From NCBI GenBank assembly GCA_020025345.1, contig JAHHSH010000052.1:1-11635 (forward strand): a stretch of 11,635 nucleotides of DNA, given 5' to 3'. Source of the stretch: Oscillospiraceae bacterium. Lineage in GTDB: Bacteria; Bacillota; Clostridia; Oscillospirales; Oscillospiraceae. Below the pieces are notes generated by a model, which was not told where the DNA came from, searched no databases, and saw only the letters and a list, made by a program, of their open reading frames with translations. The translations under genes were made by a program, and so were the position numbers. How positions within the stretch are numbered: position 1 is the stretch's first letter; every line of letters begins with the position of its first letter. Of the stretch, positions 5,169-11,635 are shown in pieces.

Positions 5169-6560
5169 TTACGCCTCGTACACGGCCTTGCAGCCCTTGT
5201 AGGTCATATAGCAATCCAGCTTGCTCACCGTCTCAAAGGGCGCGTGCATACTCAGCACCGGCACGCCGGCATCCAGCGTAGCGATATTGCGATTGGCCAT
5301 AAACATAGCCACCGTACCGCCGCCGCCAAGGTCCACCTTGCCCAGCTCTGCGATCTGCCAGACCACATCCGCATCGTCCAGCACACGGCGCACAAAGGCC
5401 ACCGTCTCGGCGCTGGCATCACTGGAACCGCTCTTGCCGCGAGAGCCAGTATACTTGCAAAGGGCAATACCGTAGTTGACACGGGCGCTGTTGCGCTTTT
5501 CATAGACCTCGGGGAAATTGGGGTCATAGGCCGCCGTCACATCTGCCGACAGGCAGAAAGAATTCTCAAAGCACTCCCGCAGCGGCACATTCTGGCTGTC
5601 ACACAAATCGTGGATGAAGGTATCAAAGGCGGCGGACTGCATACCCGTCACGCCCATAGAACCGATCTCCTCCTTATCCGCCAGCATACAAATAGCCGTA
5701 TGCTGAGGATGCTCCAACTCCAGAATGGCCTGCAGGCCAGCATAACCGCACACACGGTCATCGTGGCCGTAGGCGCCCAACAGGCTGCCGTCCAAACCGA
5801 TCTCGGTGGACATGGCGGCAGGCACGACTTCCAGCTCTGCGGAGGTGAAATCGTCCTCGGTGATGCCGTACTTATCAAAGAGCTTCTCCATCACATGGAA
5901 CTTCACCCGGTCGGTGTCGTCCTCCCCGCCTACAGGGCGGCTGCCCAGCAGGATATTGAGATTTTCGCCGGGAATGGCCTCGCCCAGCGGCTTCTTATTC
6001 TGCTCAGCGCCCAGATGGGGCAGCAGATCCGTGATGACAAACTTGGGCTCATCGCCCTCGCCCAGCACCACCGGCACCACTGTGCCGTCCTTCAGCGCCA
6101 CAACGCCGTGCATTTCCAGAGGGATGGTGACCCACTGGTACTTGCGGATTCCACCATAGTAATGAGTCTTGAAGTAAGCCAGCTCGCTGTCCTCATAAAG
6201 CGGAATGGGCTTCAAGTCCAGACGAGGAGAGTCAATATGCGCCGCCACGACATGGATGCCCTCGGCAAGGCTCTTCTCACCGATGACCGCCAGCATCACG
6301 CTCTTGTCCCGGTTGCAGGTATAGACCTTGTCACCACTCTTGAGTTCCATGCCGCGGTGGTAAGCGGTAAAGCCGTGCGCCTCTGCCATAGCGATGGCAT
6401 AGCGTGCGCACTCCCGCTCCGTCTTGCCGTTGTCCAAAAACTTGCGATAAGCCGTGCAGTATGCCTCCATCTTCGGCTCTTCCTGCTTGCTCATGCGGTC
6501 ATAGCCGTTCTTCGGCTGGGAAAAAAGCTTCTCCTTACGCTCTTTCAACGTTTCACTCAT
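5169..6560 (-). CDS. M18 family zinc aminopeptidase
   Basis: This is a cytoplasmic dinuclear-metal aminopeptidase of the M18 (aspartyl aminopeptidase) family, which trims N-terminal residues, often acidic, from peptides. At 463 aa the length is normal. Expected metal and catalytic motifs appear in order: AAHIDSPR (His 108), YGHDDRV (Asp 267/268), DKEEIGSMG (Glu 298/299), SADVTAAYDP (Asp 340) and SMHAPFE (His 439). No signal peptide is present. ATG 6560 follows AGGAGGAACAGCA and overlaps the stop of the Sua5-CoaE gene by four bases (ATGA), so the two are translationally coupled. It is the last gene of the minus-strand string; no convincing terminator is seen between its stop and the tRNA relic. 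The family is clear; the exact substrate preference is not. Confidence 0.95.
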   Translation of the reverse strand: MSETLKERKEKLFSQPKNGYDRMSKQEEPKMEAYCTAYRKFLDNGKTERECARYAIAMAEAHGFTAYHRGMELKSGDKVYTCNRDKSVMLAVIGEKSLAEGIHVVAAHIDSPRLDLKPIPLYEDSELAYFKTHYYGGIRKYQWVTIPLEMHGVVALKDGTVVPVVLGEGDEPKFVITDLLPHLGAEQNKKPLGEAIPGENLNILLGSRPVGGEDDTDRVKFHVMEKLFDKYGITEDDFTSAELEVVPAAMSTEIGLDGSLLGAYGHDDRVCGYAGLQAILELEHPQHTAICMLADKEEIGSMGVTGMQSAAFDTFIHDLCDSQNVPLRECFENSFCLSADVTAAYDPNFPEVYEKRNSARVNYGIALCKYTGSRGKSGSSDASAETVAFVRRVLDDADVVWQIAELGKVDLGGGGTVAMFMANRNIATLDAGVPVLSMHAPFETVSKLDCYMTYKGCKAVYEA

Positions 6561-8176
6561 TGCTGTTCCTCCTTGATGAGATCTATAAAGAACTGTCGGG
6601 CCATTTCCCGGAATTCCTCCGGTGTATCCGCCCGATTCTCCAGCACATCCGTGCAGTTTTCACGGTAATAGTCGTCGCTCTTTTGGGCTGAGATCCGCAA
6701 CTTGGCATAGTCCTCGTCGATGCCGTCCCGCGCCATGATCCGGCGGACACGCAGCTCTGCCGGTGCGGTGATGCCCACCGTGCGGCAGCAGAGGGCACCC
6801 ATGCCGCTCTCCAAGAGATTAATGGCATCCAGACCCACCAAATCGTGTCCTGCCATCCGCCGCGCCACCTCCGGCAGGAGATGGGCATAGACCACGGCAT
6901 TGAGTTTTGCCAGAGCCGCCTCATCGGCAAAGACAACGCTGCCCAGCTTCTGGCGATCCAGCACTCCGTTTTCGTCAAAGACATCGCCGAAGGATGCCGT
7001 AATATCCTGCCGCAGTGATACATCCGCCCGGAGCATCTCGTGGTAGATAGCGTCCGCATCCAGAATCACACCGCCCAGATCTTCCAGTGCCTGCAAAGCA
7101 CTGGTCTTGCCAGCGCCGGTGCCGCCGGTGAGTCCGAAAATAAGGCCGCTGCCAGCGTCCACCACATGGAACCCGGCTGCTTTTTTCAGCCGATTGCTCA
7201 CCGCCAGACCAAGGCCGCTCTCATCGGGGCACTGGGCGTAGATCTCCTCCACATCCGTATCGTCAAAGGTACGCAGGGCATCGAACACATGGCGTGCCTG
7301 CGCCGCCTTGTCACCAGCCGCACCCAGACGATGCACCAGATGTCCCTCAAAAAGCGGGGCAAATTCATCAAAGCAGATGACGCCTGCCTTCTCCCCCAGC
7401 GCGCCTAAAATCCACGCAGCACTGCGCTCCGGGGAGCCGATCACCACCGTCACCGGCGCTTTCGGCGCATAGTGGCGATACTTCATGCCGGGGGCGCGGG
7501 GGCGCTCGCCCTCCTTCAGTTTCCCGGTGACGGCCTTGTCCACCGCCACCTCGCCCAGCACTTCACGCAGGGCTTCCAATGGCAGTCCGCCGGGGCGCAG
7601 CAGCCGAGGCGGCGTCACCGTCAGATCAATGATGGTGGACTCCACACCTACGCTGCAGGGGCCGCCGTCCACAATGCCGTCGATCTTGCCGTCCATGTCC
7701 TCGATCATATGTCCCGCTGTCGTGGGGCTGGGGCGTCCGGAGGTATTTCCGCTGGGCGCAGCCACCGGGACGCCGGCGGCACGGATGATCTCCCGCGTCA
7801 GCGCATGGTCGGGGCAGCGCACGCCCACCGTCTCCAAGCCGCCTGTCGTGCGCAGAGGCACAATCTTCTTGCGGCGGAGGATCATAGTCAGCGGGCCCGG
7901 CCAGAACTTCTCCGCCAGACGATAGGCCACCTCCGGCACATCCTCGCAGTATCGCTCCAGCCATCCGGCCTCCGGCACATGGATGATCAGCGGATTATCC
8001 TGCGGGCGGCCTTTCGCCTCAAAGATGTGAAGTACCGCATCCTCATTCAAGCCATCGGCACCCAAGCCGTAGACTGTCTCCGTAGGGATACCTAAAAGGC
8101 CGCCGCGACGAAGGATTGCCGCAGACTCCTCAATTGCATTATTTTCTTTTTCCGGGTGAAATATCCTCGTTTTCAC
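6557..8176 (-). CDS. Fusion: threonylcarbamoyl-AMP synthase (Sua5/TsaC) + dephospho-CoA kinase (CoaE)
   Basis: Residues 1-about 340 form a Sua5-type enzyme that makes threonylcarbamoyl-AMP from threonine, bicarbonate and ATP, the first step of t6A formation at tRNA A37. Visible are the YrdC core (GLLGIPTETVYGLG, KGRPQDNPLIIHV, FWPGPLTMIL, APSGNTSGRPSPT, VESTIIDL, LRPGG), the Sua5 linker PGMKYRHYAPKAPV (229-242) and the C-terminal Sua5 domain to about 340. Residues about 345-539 are CoaE, which phosphorylates dephospho-CoA in the last step of CoA synthesis: P-loop GGTGAGKT (351-358), LDADAIYHEML, LLESGM, a lid region RRIMARDGI and QKSDDYYRENCTDVLEN. Total 539 aa equals the sum of both families. 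The start is GTG 8176, with GAGGCG 10 bp upstream, 25 nt after the LUD gene. The frame is uninterrupted, so this is a true fusion rather than a sequencing artefact. Both halves keep their key motifs. Confidence 0.95.
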   Translation of the reverse strand: MKTRIFHPEKENNAIEESAAILRRGGLLGIPTETVYGLGADGLNEDAVLHIFEAKGRPQDNPLIIHVPEAGWLERYCEDVPEVAYRLAEKFWPGPLTMILRRKKIVPLRTTGGLETVGVRCPDHALTREIIRAAGVPVAAPSGNTSGRPSPTTAGHMIEDMDGKIDGIVDGGPCSVGVESTIIDLTVTPPRLLRPGGLPLEALREVLGEVAVDKAVTGKLKEGERPRAPGMKYRHYAPKAPVTVVIGSPERSAAWILGALGEKAGVICFDEFAPLFEGHLVHRLGAAGDKAAQARHVFDALRTFDDTDVEEIYAQCPDESGLGLAVSNRLKKAAGFHVVDAGSGLIFGLTGGTGAGKTSALQALEDLGGVILDADAIYHEMLRADVSLRQDITASFGDVFDENGVLDRQKLGSVVFADEAALAKLNAVVYAHLLPEVARRMAGHDLVGLDAINLLESGMGALCCRTVGITAPAELRVRRIMARDGIDEDYAKLRISAQKSDDYYRENCTDVLENRADTPEEFREMARQFFIDLIKEEQQ

Positions 8177-8201
8177 AATGTACGCCTCAAAATCTTTCTA
8201 A

Positions 8202-8843
8202 TTAAATACCCAGATCCTCGCCCACAAGGATCACCTTAATACGGCCCACTGGGCGGGAATTTCTGGTAGCAACCATCTGATTGCAGATGCTGTCGGTGCT
8301 GTGGCAGTCGCCGCACAATCCGGTGGCAACGCAGGGCGTCTTACGATCCCCAAAGCGCTGCATATTACAGGGGGCTGCATATTGGCGCACACGGCTGTAA
8401 GCCTCCTCCATGCTGCCCACCACCTTATTCATACCGGCCACCACGATCACGCTCTTCGGCCCGAAACATAGAGCCGCCACCCGGTTGCCGGTGCCATCAA
8501 TATTGAAAAGCTGACCGTCTGCAGAGATGGCGTTGCTGCTCATAATATAGGTATCACACAGCAGCGCACGGCGCAGCAGCTCTTCCCTCTCCTGCGGATC
8601 GCTGACGGTGTCACGATCCAAAACCTGATAGCCCTCCTGCGCCAGACGCTGCTGCACACCCAGTTCCTTCATGGTCATGCTGCCGCCCCAGGAGACTACG
8701 TGTTCCTTAGGAATCAGGCTCACGATTTTATCCAGAGCTTCTGCCGCCGTGGAAACATAGCAGGCATCAAAATGGTTACGCTGCAAAGCCTCCACCACGC
8801 GGGGACCTGCCAGCTCATATCTCTTTTTGACTACTTCCAACAT
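8202..8843 (-). CDS. LUD-domain protein (LutC/YkgG, DUF162 type)
   Basis: The 213-aa product is a one-domain LUD protein, the fold shared with LutB/LutC of lactate oxidation. Typical motifs are SWGGSMTMKELG (51-62), SSNAISADGQLFNIDGTGNR (102-121), FGPKSVIVVAGMNKVV and, near the C-terminus, a cysteine cluster (Cys 159, 171, 177, 180, 187). Stand-alone LUD proteins of this kind are frequent in Clostridia and their reaction is not settled. No lutA/lutB iron-sulfur partner is nearby, so lactate use should not be assumed. The Cys spacing (CxxxxxCxxCxxxxxxC) could hold a metal or Fe-S cluster, which is inference. ATG 8843 follows AAAGGAG, which lies inside the last codons of prfA; only 2 nt separate the genes, so translation is coupled. 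Confidence 0.9.
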   Translation of the reverse strand: MLEVVKKRYELAGPRVVEALQRNHFDACYVSTAAEALDKIVSLIPKEHVVSWGGSMTMKELGVQQRLAQEGYQVLDRDTVSDPQEREELLRRALLCDTYIMSSNAISADGQLFNIDGTGNRVAALCFGPKSVIVVAGMNKVVGSMEEAYSRVRQYAAPCNMQRFGDRKTPCVATGLCGDCHSTDSICNQMVATRNSRPVGRIKVILVGEDLGI

Positions 8844-8845
8844 AG

Positions 8846-9928
8846 TTAGGACTCCTTTCCGTACGCGCCGCCTTCCTGCAGCCGTGCAGCCTGATCGGCC
8901 ACCGTCAGCGCATCGATGAGCGCATCCAGATCGCCGTTGATGATGGCGGCGATATTGAAGTTTTTACTGTCCCCGGTGAGTCGATGGTCTGTAACACGGT
9001 TCTGGGGGAAATTATAGGTACGGATCTTGCCGCTGCGGTCACCGGTTCCCACCTGCGTGCGGCGGGTCTGGGCAATGGCTGCGTCCTGCTTCTCCTTCTC
9101 CGCCTCATAGAGCTTGGTACGCAGGATCTTCATGGCGCGATCTTTATTCTTATACTGGCTGCGCTCGTCCTGACACTCCACCACCGTGCCGGTAGGCAGG
9201 TGGGTAATGCGGATGGCGGACTCCGTCTTATTAACGTGCTGTCCGCCGGCACCGGAGGAGCGATAGGTGTCGATCTGCAGATCCTTGGGATCGATGGAAA
9301 ACTCCACCTCCTCCGCCTCGGGCATGACAGCCACCGTGGCCGCCGAGGTCTGAATCCTGCCGGAGGACTCCGTCTCCGGCACACGCTGTACGCGGTGGGT
9401 ACCGGCTTCATATTTCAGCCGTGACCAAGCGCCCTCCCCCTCCACGGTGAGGCTGACTTCTTTAATACCGCCCAGCTCCGTCTCATTCACGCTGGCAATC
9501 TCCAGCCGCCAGCCGCGGCGCTCGGCGTACATGGTATACATCCGCAGAAGATCAGCGGCAAAAAAGGCACCCTCTTCCCCGCCGACACCGCCGCGGATCT
9601 CCAGAACCACGCTCTTATCGTCATTCGGGTCACGGGGCAGTAACAGCAGCTTCAATTCCTCCGCCAGCCGTTCCTTATCCGCCTTGCCCTGCTGCAGCTC
9701 CTCCTGCGCCAGCTGCCGCATCTCCGCATCGTCCAGAAGCTCCATCGCCTCGGCGATCCGCTCCTCGGCATCGCAATATTCCCGCCATTTGGCAACCACA
9801 GGCGTCAGTTCCTTTTGCTCCCGGCTCAAAGCGCGCAGCTTTTCCCGGTCACCGTAGACAGCGGGATCACCCAGCTGCTGTTCCACCTCTGCAAGGCGTT
9901 TTTCAATTTCTTTCAGCTTATCCAGCAT
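8846..9928 (-). CDS. prfA: Peptide chain release factor 1
   Basis: RF1 ends translation at UAA and UAG by entering the ribosomal A site and triggering hydrolysis of the peptidyl-tRNA. The 360-aa length is standard. The stop-codon reading motif is P-E-T (184-186, in HRVQRVPETESSGRI), the RF1 form PxT and not the SPF of RF2. The catalytic GGQ is at 228-230 (SSGAGGQHVNKTESA). An N-terminal coiled-coil domain and the C-terminal TYNFPQNRVTDHR segment are intact. ATG 9928 has AAGGGG seven bases upstream, 11 nt after the flavodoxin gene. The GGQ methylase gene prmC, often next to prfA, is not in this window. Confidence 0.98.
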   Translation of the reverse strand: MLDKLKEIEKRLAEVEQQLGDPAVYGDREKLRALSREQKELTPVVAKWREYCDAEERIAEAMELLDDAEMRQLAQEELQQGKADKERLAEELKLLLLPRDPNDDKSVVLEIRGGVGGEEGAFFAADLLRMYTMYAERRGWRLEIASVNETELGGIKEVSLTVEGEGAWSRLKYEAGTHRVQRVPETESSGRIQTSAATVAVMPEAEEVEFSIDPKDLQIDTYRSSGAGGQHVNKTESAIRITHLPTGTVVECQDERSQYKNKDRAMKILRTKLYEAEKEKQDAAIAQTRRTQVGTGDRSGKIRTYNFPQNRVTDHRLTGDSKNFNIAAIINGDLDALIDALTVADQAARLQEGGAYGKES

Positions 9929-9939
9929 GGGTGCACCCC

Positions 9940-10425
9940 TTACTCGCCCAGATACTGCTGGGCCTCTTGAATGAACTTATCGCGCCAGAACTCATAGCCC
10001 ACTTCGCCTACACGCAGAGAGTGTGCCACCACATGAGGTGCGGCCGTGTACTGATCCATCTGATCGTACACCTCCTCATACCGCCGCTCGCTGGCGCGGG
10101 TGATGATATAACCCACATGCTTCAGTTCCAGCCCACGGCGCTTCAAAAAGCCGCGCATGACGCTGCTGCAACGTCCGGCCCACACCGGCGTACCCAGCAC
10201 CACAAGGCGGTAATCCTCCAGATTTTTTTCTGTCACTACAGGCTGCAGCGGCCGGGTAGAGCGCCGCATGGCCTCCATACCGGAGCGCATATAGCCCTTC
10301 CAGCCGGAGCGATCCTGTCCGTCGGTAATCTCCACCAGCTCTGCATCCAGCGCCTGGGCGATCTCCTCCATAGCTTTTTTTGTATTCCCACTACGGGAAA
10401 AATAGATACACAAAACGTCGCTCAT
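9940..10425 (-). CDS. Flavodoxin-like FMN protein
   Basis: The 161-aa product has the flavodoxin fold: after the first strand, YFSRSGNTKKAMEEIA contains the phosphate-binding loop (S10-R-S-G-N-T15), and VVLGTPVWAGRCSSVMRGFL (75-94) carries the Trp-containing FMN loop. Such proteins carry electrons or act as quinone/flavin reductases in the cytoplasm. The family is broad (flavodoxin_4/5-type) and the partner is not evident. ATG 10425 is behind ATAGGAGGAACG; spacing to the ABC-F gene upstream is 10 nt and to prfA downstream 11 nt, so it is co-transcribed with translation genes, which gives no direct clue to its role. Confidence 0.9.
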   Translation of the reverse strand: MSDVLCIYFSRSGNTKKAMEEIAQALDAELVEITDGQDRSGWKGYMRSGMEAMRRSTRPLQPVVTEKNLEDYRLVVLGTPVWAGRCSSVMRGFLKRRGLELKHVGYIITRASERRYEEVYDQMDQYTAAPHVVAHSLRVGEVGYEFWRDKFIQEAQQYLGE

Positions 10426-10435
10426 AGCGTTCCTC

Positions 10436-11635
10436 CTATTCTTCCAACTGCAGACTCAGCTCCTCCCAGCGGTTCATCTCCGCTGCCAGCTGTTCTTCTA
10501 CTTCCTGCTTTTGGCGATATACTTCGTTCAGCTTGCCTACGTCACAGGCTACCTGTTCCATTTCTTTGTCCAGCCGGGCACACTCCGCCTCCAGACGGGA
10601 AATCCCCGTCTCACAGATGGTGAGCTGACGGCGCAGTGCCTGCTTCTCCCGGTTGCCGCGCTGGGGACGGGTGTCACCCTTCTTCACCGGCTTGGGCGCC
10701 GGTGCGGTGTGGCGCTTCTCCTCCGCCTTCATGGCGCGGTACTGGGCAAAGCCCATAGGATAATCGTTGATGGTGCCGTCCGCCAGCTCCCAGACACGGG
10801 TAGCAAAGCGATTGGCAAAGTAGCGGTCATGGGAGACAAACAACAGCGTGCCATCAAAGGACTCCACCGCCTCCTCGATCCACTCACGAGAGTCGATGTC
10901 CAGATGGTTGGTAGGCTCGTCCAGCACCAGGAAATTGATCTCCTCGTCCATCAGCATACAAAGCCGCAGACGGCTCAGCTCGCCGCCGGAGAGCACAGAA
11001 ACACTCTTGAAAACGTCCTCGCCCTGAAACTGGTAGGAGGCCAGACGGTTCCGCGCACTCTGCGCCGAGAGATTCTTCTTGGCAAAAAGCATGGTGTCCA
11101 CCAGATTCCGCTCCGGGTGGTCAAAGTGGATCATCTGCTCCAAATAGGCCGCCTTGACCGACGGGCCCATGCGGATCACGCCGCTGTCGCTGCGCTCCCG
11201 CCCCATGATCATATTGAGGAGCGTGGTCTTGCCGGTGCCGTTTTCGCCCACAAAGGCGATCCGCTCACCGCCGCCGACCCGCAGATAGATGTCAGAGAAC
11301 AACTGCCGCTCACCAAAAGCCTTGGACACGCCCTTGATTTGCAGCACCTCGTCGCCCTTGAACTCACGGCTTGCAAACCGGGCGTCCATCTTCTTGGCAC
11401 GGGTGGGCTTGGCTGTGGTTTTCATGCGCTCGATGCGCTTTTCCATGGAAAATGCCCGCTTATGGAGGGCGTCGTTGCCCATAAAGGCCCACAGGTGCAT
11501 TTTCTCCGCCGCAGCCGTCAGCTGATCGATCTTGGCCTGCTCCTTGAGATACTGCTTCATGCGCTCTTGATAGCGCCGCTCCTTCTCAATGGCATAAAAG
11601 CTGTAGTTACCGCTGTAGAATTCCGCCTTACCGTC
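10436..11635 (-). CDS. ABC-F family ATPase, C-terminal part (5' end beyond window)
   Basis: The frame is open to the right edge, so the first ATG inside (11560) is not the true start: the 25 upstream codons read DGKAEFYSGNYSFYAIEKER and onward, the family's segment just after the first ATPase domain. The visible 399 residues cover the inter-domain linker (AAAEKMHLWAFMGNDALHKR), the second ATPase domain and a charged C-terminal coiled coil (about 320-399). Second-domain motifs: Walker A GENGTGKTT, signature VLSGGELSRLRL, Walker B FLVLDEPTNHLD, switch His in FVSHDRYF. No membrane segments occur. ABC-F proteins bind the ribosomal E site and act in translation or antibiotic protection; which subgroup this belongs to cannot be decided from half the protein. 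Its stop is 10 nt before the flavodoxin start. Confidence 0.95.
   Translation of the reverse strand, partial: DGKAEFYSGNYSFYAIEKERRYQERMKQYLKEQAKIDQLTAAAEKMHLWAFMGNDALHKRAFSMEKRIERMKTTAKPTRAKKMDARFASREFKGDEVLQIKGVSKAFGERQLFSDIYLRVGGGERIAFVGENGTGKTTLLNMIMGRERSDSGVIRMGPSVKAAYLEQMIHFDHPERNLVDTMLFAKKNLSAQSARNRLASYQFQGEDVFKSVSVLSGGELSRLRLCMLMDEEINFLVLDEPTNHLDIDSREWIEEAVESFDGTLLFVSHDRYFANRFATRVWELADGTINDYPMGFAQYRAMKAEEKRHTAPAPKPVKKGDTRPQRGNREKQALRRQLTICETGISRLEAECARLDKEMEQVACDVGKLNEVYRQKQEVEEQLAAEMNRWEELSLQLEE

Noticed and set aside
5133..6668. 511-codon plus-strand open frame opposite the M18 aminopeptidase
   Set aside because: The minus strand carries all M18 motifs; the plus product is a His/Ala-rich reverse-complement artefact of GC-rich coding DNA.
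7472..8095. Plus-strand frame opposite Sua5
   Set aside because: It has no recognisable domain and lies wholly within the conserved Sua5 part of the fusion.

Overview
The window looks like a chromosomal segment of an anaerobic, Gram-positive Clostridia bacterium, most plausibly a gut Oscillospiraceae-type lineage. This is inferred from gene style: strong AGGAGG-type ribosome binding sites, sigma-A-like promoters, a Sua5-CoaE fusion, a one-domain LUD protein, and lipoproteins with Pro-Thr linkers. No 16S or similar marker is present, so the taxon is an inference. Almost everything is read from the minus strand; one gene (4079-4963) is on the plus strand.

Left part (1-1859): the start of a Kdp high-affinity potassium pump operon, read right to left. 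Two tiny single-span membrane ORFs (32 and 39 aa) precede kdpF (25 aa) and kdpA (running off the left edge), with short gaps and good ribosome binding sites. A 70-84 aa membrane protein of unknown function lies just upstream.

Middle (1860-5168): a patchwork that looks rearranged. It holds a strong hairpin terminator; a 33-codon C-terminal scrap of a PhoR-type sensor histidine kinase; a small AT-rich cassette encoding a 44-aa membrane peptide and an 81-codon ORF that runs into the kinase scrap; tandem terminators; and two divergently transcribed genes for surface proteins (a lipoprotein and a membrane-anchored protein). The two share a repeated module of about 47 residues (three copies in all) and have face-to-face promoters in a 272-bp intergenic region. 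A terminator follows, then the 3' half of an initiator tRNA whose similarity stops exactly at the edge of the anticodon loop, as expected of an integration-site relic.

Right part (5169-11635): a tightly packed minus-strand gene string: ABC-F ATPase (partial), flavodoxin-like protein, prfA (release factor 1), LUD-domain protein, Sua5-CoaE fusion, M18 aminopeptidase. Gaps are 10, 11, 2 and 25 nt, then a 4-nt ATGA overlap, so it is probably one operon. Its theme is translation (ribosome-acting ABC-F, termination, t6A tRNA modification) with CoA synthesis and peptide turnover alongside. No CRISPR array, complete transposon, integrase or intact RNA gene was seen.
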